DNA of 64,000 nt from Candidatus Melainabacteria bacterium (GCA_003258735.1 QHME01000002.1:1-64000), one strand, 5' to 3'. Positions 53,455-62,340 are shown, counted from the first letter of the stretch. The notes: a model not told the origin generated them from the letters alone. A program made the numbers and translations.

Positions 53455-54258
53455 ATGATGAAAGAAACTTTAGATTATATTCAAACTTATACAGATGATT
53501 TCAAGCCTGAAATCGGTATTGTTCTTGGTTCAGGGCTTGGAGATTTGGCAGATACCTATTGTGAATTTGCCATTCCTTACGACAAAATTCCAGGGTTTGC
53601 AAAATCTACAGTAGAAGGTCATAAAGGTCAACTTGTTTTTGCACAAATAAACAAAAGAAATGTTGTAATGATGCAAGGTAGAAACCATTTCTACGAAGGG
53701 CATTCTATGCAAGATGTTACATACCCTATCAAGGTTATGAAAAAGTTGGGAGTAAAAACCGTAATCATTACAAATGCGGCAGGTGCGATTAACAAAAGTT
53801 TCCGACCTGGGGATTTGATGGTCATCACAGATCATATCAATTTAATGGGTACAAATCCGCTTATCGGACCAAATGACCCAGATTTAGGTGTTCGTTTCCC
53901 TGATATGTCAGAAGTTTATAACAAAAATCTTATCAAAATCGTAGATGCAGCAGGCAGATTGCTAAAAATAGATTTAAAACATGGTGTTTATGTTGCAACA
54001 ACAGGTCCAAGTTATGAAACTCCTGCTGAAATTAAAATGGCAAGATTTATGGGTGGAGATGCTGCAGGCATGTCTACTGTTCCAGAGGCAATTGTTGCAA
54101 ATTACTGTGGAATGAAAGTTATCGGTATCAGCTGTATTTCAAATTTTGCAACAGGTATTTCATCCAAAAAACTTTCTCATGAAGAAGTTATAGAGACAAC
54201 AGAGAAAGTTAAAGCTAAATTTAAAGAATTGGTTTTATTGCTATTGAAGAATATTTAG
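53455..54258 (+). CDS. punA: Purine-nucleoside phosphorylase (PunA type)
   Basis: A 267-residue trimeric-type PNP. Motifs: IVLGSGLGDLAD (phosphate loop), MQGRNHFYEGHSMQDVTYPIKVMKKLG, ITNAAGAINKSFRPGDLMVITDHINL, YVATTGPSYETPAEIKMARFMGGDAAGMSTVPEAIVA. It splits purine nucleosides with phosphate. The ATG at 53455 follows GGGGTAA; the upstream ATG (53386) is in a hairpin and adds non-conserved residues. Strong conservation of all substrate motifs. Confidence 0.94.
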   Translation: MMKETLDYIQTYTDDFKPEIGIVLGSGLGDLADTYCEFAIPYDKIPGFAKSTVEGHKGQLVFAQINKRNVVMMQGRNHFYEGHSMQDVTYPIKVMKKLGVKTVIITNAAGAINKSFRPGDLMVITDHINLMGTNPLIGPNDPDLGVRFPDMSEVYNKNLIKIVDAAGRLLKIDLKHGVYVATTGPSYETPAEIKMARFMGGDAAGMSTVPEAIVANYCGMKVIGISCISNFATGISSKKLSHEEVIETTEKVKAKFKELVLLLLKNI

Positions 54259-54312
54259 GATGAGATTTCTTCAAACTGGCAGAACGATGTGAGTGGATTT
54301 GGCAGTATTATA

Positions 54313-54620
54313 GTCATGCTGAACTGCGGATTTTGGCAAGTGCGCCGTGTGAACGAAGTGAACGCAGCACGTCTTGGCGAGAGCTGCGTTGAGCTTTGTG
54401 AGCAGAGGCGTTGCAGTTGGGGCGTTCAGACCCAACTGCAACGCCGTTTAATGCGAACAAAATAGGTCGAGCCGCCAATAATCCAAGACTGTTTCAGCAT
54501 CTCAATTTGAACAAATTAGTCTTATTTGAAATTTGTAATATTAGAGACCCTGAAACTCCGCAGTCGCATTAAACGTGACTCCACTACGTTTCGCACTCCG
54601 CTCCTGCTGTTCAGGGTGAC
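54313..54620. repeat. Mosaic palindromic intergenic repeat, copy G, with insertion
   Basis: Inner unit as in copies A and E, but interrupted at 54395-54464 by 70 extra bases. The 3' part (54546-54620) matches copy F. It fills most of the 415-base gap 54259-54673. Confidence 0.85.
54407..54445. repeat. 15-bp perfect hairpin inside repeat copy G
   Basis: GGCGTTGCAGTTGGG and its complement (54431-54445), loop of 9 bases. Absent from copies A and E. Confidence 0.85.
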
Positions 54621-54673
54621 ATTAACTAACAAGCATTCCCTCTTGTCATCCTGCCTTTTTACCTTTCACCAAC

Positions 54674-55015
54674 CTACTTGAGTTTGTGCAAAATGCGTGG
54701 ATTTCTTTTATCTCTCACATATAAAGGCTTTTGGTATTTGGCACTTAAAGATGATTGTGAAGATGCTCTTGTCTGCTCTTTATAATATTTTTTCGGTGGT
54801 TCTGAAGATAGCGTATCACTTGGGGTAATTTCACCACTTTCAATCGCCTCAATATACCTATATGTGGCATCAATTCTTTGTTGCGGAATAGATTGAATTT
54901 TGTTCAACTCTCTCATAAAACTAGGCTGAAATTGTGATGTCATAATATAACCGATTAAACTAAACGCAGTAGATATGACTAAAATTATCCAAATATGTTT
55001 CACAAAATCATGCAT
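54674..55015 (-). CDS. Hypothetical membrane protein (113 aa)
   Basis: A single N-terminal membrane helix (HIWIILVISTAFSLIGYIM) followed by a Ser/Lys-rich tail with LNKIQSIPQQRIDATYRYIEAIESGE. The start at 55015 is behind an extended -10 (TGC-TATCCT) six bases upstream, so a leaderless message is likely; the in-frame start at 55060 would add 15 residues and a second hydrophobic stretch. No family recognised. Confidence 0.6.
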   Translation of the reverse strand: MHDFVKHIWIILVISTAFSLIGYIMTSQFQPSFMRELNKIQSIPQQRIDATYRYIEAIESGEITPSDTLSSEPPKKYYKEQTRASSQSSLSAKYQKPLYVRDKRNPRILHKLK

Positions 55016-55021
55016 AACAAC

Positions 55022-55050
55022 AGGATAGCAAATCAAAAATAATAAGTAAA
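55022..55050 (-). promoter_or_regulatory. Extended -10 promoter of 55015 gene (leaderless type)
   Basis: On the minus strand: TTTACT (55050-55045), 17-base spacer, TGC-TATCCT (-10 at 55027-55022), six bases to the ATG. Confidence 0.55.
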
Positions 55051-55154
55051 TATTTAGCAAAAATAATATTAAAAATTTGTGTAAAAATCTTATGTTTATT
55101 ATAATATTAATATTAAAGTAAGTGAACTAACTTTTTGAAAAAGGAGAGTAAAAA

Positions 55155-57581
55155 ATGATTAAAAAGTTTAATTCACCAATGGCATTATTGGCGATGTTTG
55201 CCGTAATGTTTCTTGGTATTTCACCTGCGTTAGCAAGTGAAGCCGATTTGGTTGTTCCAAGTATTCGCCAAATTTCACCAAGCAGTTACACATTGCTTGT
55301 AATTGGTATTTGTATCTCCGTAATCGGCTTAATTTTCGGTCTTATCGAATTTTTGAAGATTCGAAAATTAGACGTTCATAAAGCTATGGACGACGTCGGC
55401 AATACTATTTTTGAAACTTGTAAAACTTATCTAGTACAACAAGGTAAATTCCTTCTTGTGTTGGAAATTTTAATCGGTTTATGTATTGCATTTTATTTCG
55501 GTTACTTGCAACACATGGGATTTAAAGGTGTTTTGACAATCCTTGCGTGGTCAGTAATCGGTATTTTGGGTTCTTATTCTGTAGCTTGGTTTGGTATCAG
55601 AATGAACACTTTAGCAAACTCAAGAACTGCATTTGCAGCATTAAAAGGTAACCCATTGAATACAATGAATATTCCTTTAAAAGCTGGTATGAGTATCGGT
55701 GTATTATTAGTATCAGTTGAATTGATTATGATGCTTTTAATCTTGTTATTCGTTCCTGGTCATATTGCAGGTGCTTGTTTCATCGGTTTTGCTATCGGTG
55801 AATCTTTAGGTGCATCAGCTCTTCGTGTAGCTGGTGGTATCTTTACAAAAATTGCTGATATCGGTTCAGATTTGATGAAAATCCAATTCGGTATTAAAGA
55901 AGATGACCCAAGAAACCCTGGTGTAATTGCCGATTGTACAGGTGATAACGCTGGCGACTCTATCGGACCTACAGCAGACGGTTTTGAAACATACGGTGTA
56001 ACCGGTGTTGCATTGGTAAGTTTCATCTTGTTAGCTGTTATGGGTCAAGAAAATCAAGTTCAATTATTAGCTTGGATTTTCGTTATGAGATTCTTAATGA
56101 TTGTAACTTCAGTAGTTGCATATTGGTTAAACGGACTTTGGGACAGATTTGTTTATGCTCCTAAAGTTGAAAAATTTGATTTTGAAGCTCCATTGACTAG
56201 ATTGGTTTGGGTAACTTCAATCCTATCTATCTGTATGACTTTTGGTGTAAGCCACTGGTTATTAAGCAGTTTGGGCAACAATATCTGGTTGATTCTATCT
56301 TGTATTATTTCTTGCGGTACTTTAGGTGCAGCATTGATTCCGGAATTTACAAAGATATTTACATCTCCTAAAGCAAAACATACAGAAGAAGTTGTTACAG
56401 CTTCTCGTGAAGGCGGTGCATCATTGACAATTCTATCTGGTATCGTTTCAGGTAACTTCTCAGGTTTCTGGATTGGTATGATTATTGTATTGTTAATGGC
56501 TCTAGCTTATATTGCAAGTACATACATTCCTGAAAGCGTAATGATTTACCCTTCAGTATTTGCATTTGGTCTTGTTGCTTTTGGTTTCTTAGGCATGGGA
56601 CCTGTAACAATCGCCGTAGACTCATACGGTCCTGTTACTGATAACGCTCAATCAGTTTATGAATTATCATTGATTGAAGAAATTCCTGACGTTCAAAATA
56701 AAATCAAAGAAGAATACGGATTTGATGCTGATTTTGAAAACGCTAAACAATACTTAGAAGAAAATGATGGCGCAGGTAACACCTTCAAAGCAACTTCAAA
56801 ACCTGTACTTATCGGTACTGCGGTTGTTGGTGCTACAACAATGATTTTCTCATTGATTTTGGTTATCCAAAAGACATTAGGTGTTCAACCTGAAATGATT
56901 TTAAACTTGTTAAACCCTTACACTTTGTTAGGTTTATTAACAGGTGGTGCAGTAATTTACTGGTTCAGTGGCGCATCTATGCAAGCTGTTACAACAGGTG
57001 CATACAGAGCTGTTGAATATATTAAAGAAAATATCAAATTAGGCGATGCTGATGAAAAGAGTGCTAACGTTGCAAATTCTAAAGAAGTTGTAAAAATTTG
57101 TACTCAATACGCTCAAAAAGGTATGGTAAATATCTTCATCGCATTATTCTCATTTGCATTAGCATTGGCTTGCTTGTCAGCTCCTGGATGCAAAACTCAA
57201 TTGGCAGTTTCATTCTTTGTAAGTTACTTGATTGCAATTGCTGTATTTGGTTTGTTCCAAGCTGTATTTATGGCTAATGCCGGTGGATGTTGGGACAACG
57301 CAAAGAAAATCGTTGAAGTTGACCTTAAAGAAAAAGGAACTCCTCTTCACGAAGCAACTGTTGTTGGTGATACTGTTGGTGACCCATTCAAAGATACATC
57401 TTCAGTAGCTATGAACCCAATCATCAAATTTACAACATTGTTTGGTTTGTTAGCAATGGAAATTGCTATTAACGAATCATTCAGAAAAGTTGCACCTATC
57501 GCAGGTATCATCTTGTTGATTATTGCACTTATCTTTGTTGTAAGATCTTTCTATGGAATGAGAATTCCTACTAAGAAATAA
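55155..57581 (+). CDS. hppA: Membrane-bound proton (or sodium)-translocating pyrophosphatase
   Basis: An 808-residue polytopic protein (about 16 helices). Substrate motifs: EDDPRNPGVIADCTGDNAGDSIGPTADGFETYG and MGPVTIAVDSYGPVTDNAQ, and near the end ANAGGCWDNAKK and VVGDTVGDPFKDTSSVAMNP. It is the variant class with CTGDNAGDS in place of the common NVGDNVGDC, and GNTFKATSKP, where Lys replaces the Ala that marks potassium-dependent forms, suggesting a potassium-independent pump. It couples pyrophosphate hydrolysis to ion export. RBS AAAGGAG. A terminator follows. Confidence 0.94.
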   Translation: MIKKFNSPMALLAMFAVMFLGISPALASEADLVVPSIRQISPSSYTLLVIGICISVIGLIFGLIEFLKIRKLDVHKAMDDVGNTIFETCKTYLVQQGKFLLVLEILIGLCIAFYFGYLQHMGFKGVLTILAWSVIGILGSYSVAWFGIRMNTLANSRTAFAALKGNPLNTMNIPLKAGMSIGVLLVSVELIMMLLILLFVPGHIAGACFIGFAIGESLGASALRVAGGIFTKIADIGSDLMKIQFGIKEDDPRNPGVIADCTGDNAGDSIGPTADGFETYGVTGVALVSFILLAVMGQENQVQLLAWIFVMRFLMIVTSVVAYWLNGLWDRFVYAPKVEKFDFEAPLTRLVWVTSILSICMTFGVSHWLLSSLGNNIWLILSCIISCGTLGAALIPEFTKIFTSPKAKHTEEVVTASREGGASLTILSGIVSGNFSGFWIGMIIVLLMALAYIASTYIPESVMIYPSVFAFGLVAFGFLGMGPVTIAVDSYGPVTDNAQSVYELSLIEEIPDVQNKIKEEYGFDADFENAKQYLEENDGAGNTFKATSKPVLIGTAVVGATTMIFSLILVIQKTLGVQPEMILNLLNPYTLLGLLTGGAVIYWFSGASMQAVTTGAYRAVEYIKENIKLGDADEKSANVANSKEVVKICTQYAQKGMVNIFIALFSFALALACLSAPGCKTQLAVSFFVSYLIAIAVFGLFQAVFMANAGGCWDNAKKIVEVDLKEKGTPLHEATVVGDTVGDPFKDTSSVAMNPIIKFTTLFGLLAMEIAINESFRKVAPIAGIILLIIALIFVVRSFYGMRIPTKK

Positions 57582-57604
57582 TCTTTGATGAGATAAACAA
57601 ATTG

Positions 57605-57643
57605 AATGCGGATTGGACAAAATGTCCAATCCGCATTTTTTAT
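57605..57643 (+). terminator. Terminator of hppA
   Basis: A 15-base perfect stem (AATGCGGATTGGACA and its complement), 3-base loop, then T-run. Confidence 0.92.
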
Positions 57644-57735
57644 TTGAAAGATTTTGACAATTATATAAATTATTCTTAACATAATGACAAATTTAAAATT
57701 TTCAGCATTTATATATTACAAAACTTAAAATTGAC

Positions 57736-57764
57736 TTGTAGATACTCTCTGTAAGTCTTATAAT
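57736..57764 (+). promoter_or_regulatory. Promoter of prs
   Basis: TTGTAG (57736-57741), 17-base spacer, TATAAT (57759-57764). Transcription should start near 57771, giving a short leader with RBS AAAGGA for the ATG at 57803; an in-frame ATG at 57770 lies five bases after the box. Confidence 0.55.
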
Positions 57765-57802
57765 TGACCATGCTAATGTGCTTTAATGAAAGGATTAAGA
57801 AT

Positions 57803-58819
57803 ATGTCTGTACTTGAAGAAAAAACTTACCCACAATTGGAAAGAGCTATTAACCCAACACACGATATCAAATTGTTTGCTGGTCGCTCAAACCCACAATT
57901 GGCGCAAGAAATCGCTGATAATTTAGGGACGACGGTTGGTCCTATGGTTGTAAAAAATTTCGCAGATGGGGAGATTTATGTTCAAGTAAAAGAAAGTGTT
58001 CGTGGTGACGATGTATTTATCGTACAACCAGTATGCAACCCTGTTAATGAAAATTTGATGGAATTATTGATTATTATTGATGCATTCAAACGTGCAAGTG
58101 CTAAAACAATCACTGCAGTAATTCCTTATTACGGTTACGCAAGACAAGATAGAAAAACTTCGGGCAGAGAAGCTATTACAGCAAAGCTTGTTGCAGATTT
58201 GCTGACAACAGCAGGTGCTAATAGGGTTTTGGCAATGGATTTGCACACTGGCCAAATTCAAGGTTTCTTCAATATCTTAGTTGACCACATTTTTGCAACT
58301 AACGTTATCGTTAATTATATTAAAGATTTAGGCATCAACCCTGAAAACCTTGTTGCGGTTTCACCTGATATGGGTGGAGCAAATAGAACAAGACATTTTG
58401 CTAAAAAACTTGATTGCCCTATAGCAATCATTGATAAACGCAGAGATAAACACAACGAAGCTATAGCAACTAATGTTATAGGTGATGTTGAAGGTAAAGT
58501 TTGCTTGATGTTTGACGATATTATTGATACAGCAGGTACAATTTGTGAGGCTGCAAAACTTTTAAAATCAAAAGGCGCTAAGGAAATTTACGTAGGTGCA
58601 ACTCACCCTGTATTCTCAGGTCCTGCGGTAGAAAGATTGGGAGCAGCTCCAATCACTGAATGTATCGTAACAAATACAATTCCGCTTGATATGAGCAAAA
58701 TGCCATCAAATATCAAACAGATTTCGGTTGCGCCATTATTAGCACAAGCTATTTCAAGAATCCATGATGATGAATCAATCAGCTCATTATTCGGATTTGA
58801 AAAAGAAATGCAAGTTTAA
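57803..58819 (+). CDS. prs: Ribose-phosphate pyrophosphokinase (PRPP synthetase)
   Basis: A 338-residue class I enzyme. Motifs: KLFAGRSNPQLAQEIA, FADGEIYVQVKESVRGDDVFIVQP, IPYYGYARQDRK, MDLHTGQIQGFF, the PRPP loop CLMFDDIIDTAGTI, and the C-terminal SVAPLLAQAI. It makes PRPP from ribose-5-phosphate and ATP. ATG at 57803 has AAAGGA; a longer in-frame reading from 57770 is possible but has no conserved residues. Confidence 0.96.
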   Translation: MSVLEEKTYPQLERAINPTHDIKLFAGRSNPQLAQEIADNLGTTVGPMVVKNFADGEIYVQVKESVRGDDVFIVQPVCNPVNENLMELLIIIDAFKRASAKTITAVIPYYGYARQDRKTSGREAITAKLVADLLTTAGANRVLAMDLHTGQIQGFFNILVDHIFATNVIVNYIKDLGINPENLVAVSPDMGGANRTRHFAKKLDCPIAIIDKRRDKHNEAIATNVIGDVEGKVCLMFDDIIDTAGTICEAAKLLKSKGAKEIYVGATHPVFSGPAVERLGAAPITECIVTNTIPLDMSKMPSNIKQISVAPLLAQAISRIHDDESISSLFGFEKEMQV

Positions 58820-58861
58820 CAAAATAAAACAGACTTATATTGCTGGAAGATGAAAAGAGAA

Positions 58862-58892
58862 GAAGGCAGGATTTATTCTTGCCTTCGTTTTT
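58862..58892 (+). terminator. Terminator of prs
   Basis: GAAGGCA pairs with TGCCTTC (58880-58886), followed by GTTTTTATT. Confidence 0.85.
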
Positions 58893-58914
58893 ATTATTTT
58901 GAGTTAATTAATTT

Positions 58915-59066
58915 CATAAAAAAAAGCCGTTTCAAAAAGAACGGCTACCAGACTTGGGGAGGAGGTATGAAAAACTTTCGTTTTTCATATCTATGTTATT
59001 AATATCGACCACATCTTTTATTTCTTTAGCCAATTACACAAAATCTCCTCCAAATGGAGGAGATTA
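58915..59066. other. Structured intergenic region (three hairpins), possible ncRNA or 3' UTR
   Basis: Within the 369-base gap 58820-59188 three hairpins follow each other: AGCCGTT/AACGGCT (58925-58946, with a minus-strand T-run, so terminator-like), TATGAAAAAC/GTTTTTCATA (10 perfect pairs, 4-base loop) next to GGGGAGGAGGT (58957-58967), and AATCTCCTCC/GGAGGAGATT (59042-59065). The GGAGGAG and CTCCTCC stretches could also pair with each other. Apart from this, 59067-59188 shows nothing recognisable. Confidence 0.4.
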
Positions 59067-59188
59067 AAAAATATGTTATTCTTGTTCTTGTATACGTTAT
59101 CTAGGAATTCAAGCAATAGCGTAATCATAGCAAACTTTGTTTGAGATATTTCGTCTGCTACTACACATTCTCAAATGCTAAGCATTTC

Positions 59189-59692
59189 CTATTTGTCCCT
59201 ATGACCGGTATACATTTTGTGGTCGATTACCGCAGTTTTTTGGTTAGCCTCAAGCTTACCTGTAATTAATTGATAAGCCAAAACTGCACCAGCTCCGATT
59301 CCTGCCATAATTTTTCCGGATTTACCAACAGCTTTTAGCGGATGTTTTATTGTATTCATAAGAGTTGGACCTTGTTTAGAAAAAGCATTAGGCAATGCCT
59401 TGAACACCCAAGAACCACCCAAAAGAGCAACTCCTGTCATTGCACCATAAAATACGCCTTTCAAAGCCGAACGCGTCATTTGATTAGTTGTTGATAAGAA
59501 TTTCCAAAATCCTGCAACTCTGTCTTTTGCAGTTTTTTTGCGCTTTTCCGGTTGAACATCAGCCTGTGGAGTAAAACTGTCAGGCTCCTGAGTTTGTGAT
59601 GTTGTAGTCGTTTCAGTATGTTCAACTTTTGTTTCAGTTGTCGGAGCTTCATTTGCTCTAAAGTTTACAGAATTTACTAAACCTACTTTCAT
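59189..59692 (-). CDS. Hypothetical protein with N-terminal VNFRA motif (167 aa)
   Basis: Begins MKVGLVNSVNFRANEAP, then a Thr/Gln/Glu-rich linker, a basic patch (PEKRKKTAKDR), and two Gly/Ala-rich hydrophobic segments (GVFYGAMTGVALLGGSWVF, IMAGIGAGAVLAYQLI). RBS AGGAG. Likely membrane-associated; the N-terminal motif is like those of 7224 and 7598. No known family. Confidence 0.65.
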   Translation of the reverse strand: MKVGLVNSVNFRANEAPTTETKVEHTETTTTSQTQEPDSFTPQADVQPEKRKKTAKDRVAGFWKFLSTTNQMTRSALKGVFYGAMTGVALLGGSWVFKALPNAFSKQGPTLMNTIKHPLKAVGKSGKIMAGIGAGAVLAYQLITGKLEANQKTAVIDHKMYTGHRDK

Positions 59693-59760
59693 ATATACAC
59701 ACTCCTTGCTGTTAGCTTTAAAACACTAAAATAAATTTTTTGTTACCTTTTTACAATTTT

Positions 59761-62340
59761 TTACATTCCAAAAAGTGACAATTGTGGAACTTCATCTCCA
59801 TTATTTACCATTTTCTTACGAGTTGCAAGGTTGTTTGAAAAATCTTTTTGCATTTTTAACATCAAATCTTCTGAACGTTTGATTACAGATGACGGTAAAC
59901 CTGCCATTTTAGCAACTTGAATACCATAGCTCTTACTTGCTCCACCTTGAACAATTTTTCTCAAAAATTCAATTTCGCCATTTTGCTCAGCAATCGTAAT
60001 TCTATAGTTTTTGATTTGTGGATAAGTTTTTGTCATTACATTCAATTCGTGATAATGGGTTGCAAAAATACATCTTGCTTTGATTTTTGTCGCAATATAT
60101 TCAGCAACCGACCAAGCAATAGCGACACCATCGTATGTACTTGTCCCACGTCCTATTTCATCAAGCAGAATAAAACTTCTATCTGTTGCAGAGTTTAGGA
60201 TATATGAAGTCTCAATCATTTCAACCATAAAAGTAGACTGACCGAGTGTCAAATCATCGCTTGCACCCACTCTTGTAAAAACTTTATCAACTAGTCCGAT
60301 TTTTGCATAATCTGCAGGAATCCAAGAACCTATTTGCGCAAGAATTACAATCAAGGCATTTTGTCGCATATATGTTGATTTACCTGCCATGTTAGGACCT
60401 GTGAGAATCATAAATTGAGTTGTATCAACAGAATTTGATTTTAACTCCAAATCATTTGGAACATATTCTCCGAGTGGCAAAATCTTTTCTAACACTGCAT
60501 GTCTGCCATTTTTAATAATAAAATCATCAGAGTCATCAATTTCCGGCTTGCAATAATTATTTTCAACAGCAATCTGAGCAAGGGAATTAAGAACATCTGC
60601 ACTTGCAATGCAGTCAGCAATTTCACGAATTTTTGACACAAATTCTTTTGAATATTCTCTAAAATCAGAAAACATTTTGTATTCAAGTTCAGTAGACTTG
60701 AATTTGGCAGACATAACATCATCTTCGTGTTTTTTGAGTTCGTCTGTAATAAATCTTTCTGCGCCTGTTAGAGTTTGTTTGCGAACATAACTTTGCGGAA
60801 CCATATTCAAATAAGAATTTGTTACCTCTATGAAGTATCCAAAAACTCTATTATATCCGATTTTCAGATTTTTGATACCAGTGCGTTCTTTTTCTTCTTC
60901 TTCAAAAGTTTTGAGCCATTCTTCTCCACCTGTCAACAAATCTCTGAAATAGTCTAATTCTCCGCTTACACCCTCTTTAATTATCCCACCTTCTTTTAAC
61001 TGAATCGGCGGCTCATCTACGATTGTATTTTCAATCATAGTGGCATAATCTTCCATTTGCTCACGATATTCTCGAACAGAAGCAAACATATCATATTCAA
61101 GATTTTCTGTGATATCAAAAAGTTTTGGTAACAAGTTCAAAGACAATTTAATATCTATAAAATCTTTTGGAGAGGCAGAACCGTTACTCATACGTGTAGA
61201 AAGACGCTGAATATCGTAAATTTTTTCTAAGTATTCGCCTAGAGCAAATCTGACATCTTCATTTTGAACAAGTTCTGAAACTGAGTTTTGACGAGCCATA
61301 ATTTCAGATAAATTTTTCAAAGGTTGACAAATCCAACTTTTTAAAAGCCTTGCCCCCATATTGGTTTTTGTTCTATCAATTGCCCATAAAAGCGAACCAT
61401 ATTTATTTTTCTCTCTAAGGGTCTCAACCAGTTCTAAATTCTTTCTTGTAGCTGCATCCAAAATCATATATTCAGATAGTTCATATGGTTCAATTCTATC
61501 AAATTTTGGTATATTACCTTTTAAAGTTTCCCAAACGTAAGCAAGCAATGCACCCGCTGCCCTAAACCCAAGTTTATATTTTGAATAGCCAAAACTTTCT
61601 AAGCTTTGAGTTTTGAAAACCGTTTTTAAGTTTGTTTCAGCAAAATTTGTTTCAAAAACTGATGCAGGAATCTTTGAACAATTATATCTTTTGGTGATTT
61701 CATCAGGAAGATTAATTACTTCATCTGGTACAATTTGAAAAGGCTTGATATCTTGTTTTAGACTAGGCGCAACTATTTCAGACGGATTTAGGCGTGCAAG
61801 TTCTGCCATAATCAAATTCAACGGTGCTTGTGTTGTTTTAAATTCACCTGTTGAGATATCAGTATAAGAAAAACCAAATAAATCAGTTTTCTCGTCTTTG
61901 TAAATTGCGCAAATATAGTTATTTGAATTTTGTTTTAAAAGATTGCTTTCTGTTAAAGTTCCTGCGGTAACAATTCTGACAATTCCACGTTTTACAAGCC
62001 CTTTGGCAAATTTAGGGTCTTCAAGCTGCTCACAAATTGCAACTTTATAATTTTTTTGAACTAGTTTTTCCAAATAGCCTTCTGCAGCCTTATATGGGAT
62101 ACCTGCAAGCGGAACTCTGCCAAGTTTTGCTCCTGCATCACGTCCCGTTAGAGTCAATTCAAGTTCACGAGACATAATCTCAGCATCTTCAAAAAACGTT
62201 TCGTAAAAATCACCCAACCTATACCACAAAAGGATTTCAGGATTTTCTTGTTTAATTTTCAGATACTGTTGCATTACCGGCGTGGTATCTTCTATGTTCA
62301 CTTCCCAACTTTTTACGTGATTGATTTCAGACTTGCTCAT
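59761..62340 (-). CDS. mutS: DNA mismatch repair protein MutS
   Basis: An 859-residue MutS1. The mismatch-binding domain has MQQYLKIKQENPEILLWYRLGDFYETFFEDA (F-x-E type, with Phe and Glu), and the ATPase has TGPNMAGKSTYMRQ (near 647), FVEMIETSYIL/LLDEIGRGTSTYDGVAIAW and FATHYHEL. Length is normal. No ribosome binding site before the ATG; TATAAG/TATAAT stretches directly upstream suggest a very short or absent leader. Divergent from 62377. Confidence 0.96.
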   Translation of the reverse strand: MSKSEINHVKSWEVNIEDTTPVMQQYLKIKQENPEILLWYRLGDFYETFFEDAEIMSRELELTLTGRDAGAKLGRVPLAGIPYKAAEGYLEKLVQKNYKVAICEQLEDPKFAKGLVKRGIVRIVTAGTLTESNLLKQNSNNYICAIYKDEKTDLFGFSYTDISTGEFKTTQAPLNLIMAELARLNPSEIVAPSLKQDIKPFQIVPDEVINLPDEITKRYNCSKIPASVFETNFAETNLKTVFKTQSLESFGYSKYKLGFRAAGALLAYVWETLKGNIPKFDRIEPYELSEYMILDAATRKNLELVETLREKNKYGSLLWAIDRTKTNMGARLLKSWICQPLKNLSEIMARQNSVSELVQNEDVRFALGEYLEKIYDIQRLSTRMSNGSASPKDFIDIKLSLNLLPKLFDITENLEYDMFASVREYREQMEDYATMIENTIVDEPPIQLKEGGIIKEGVSGELDYFRDLLTGGEEWLKTFEEEEKERTGIKNLKIGYNRVFGYFIEVTNSYLNMVPQSYVRKQTLTGAERFITDELKKHEDDVMSAKFKSTELEYKMFSDFREYSKEFVSKIREIADCIASADVLNSLAQIAVENNYCKPEIDDSDDFIIKNGRHAVLEKILPLGEYVPNDLELKSNSVDTTQFMILTGPNMAGKSTYMRQNALIVILAQIGSWIPADYAKIGLVDKVFTRVGASDDLTLGQSTFMVEMIETSYILNSATDRSFILLDEIGRGTSTYDGVAIAWSVAEYIATKIKARCIFATHYHELNVMTKTYPQIKNYRITIAEQNGEIEFLRKIVQGGASKSYGIQVAKMAGLPSSVIKRSEDLMLKMQKDFSNNLATRKKMVNNGDEVPQLSLFGM

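Noticed and set aside
2073..54620. CRISPR array interpretation of the intergenic repeats
   Set aside because: Copies are single, far apart, long, of mixed orientation and not separated by regular spacers.
57770..57803. Leaderless longer PRPP synthetase from ATG 57770
   Set aside because: The spacing to TATAAT is five, not six, bases, the added residues are not conserved in the family, and AAAGGA precedes the ATG at 57803.
58968..59000. 11-codon frame MKNFRFSYLCY after GGAGGAGGT
   Set aside because: The Shine-Dalgarno-like sequence abuts the ATG with no spacing and the frame is simply the arm of a hairpin.
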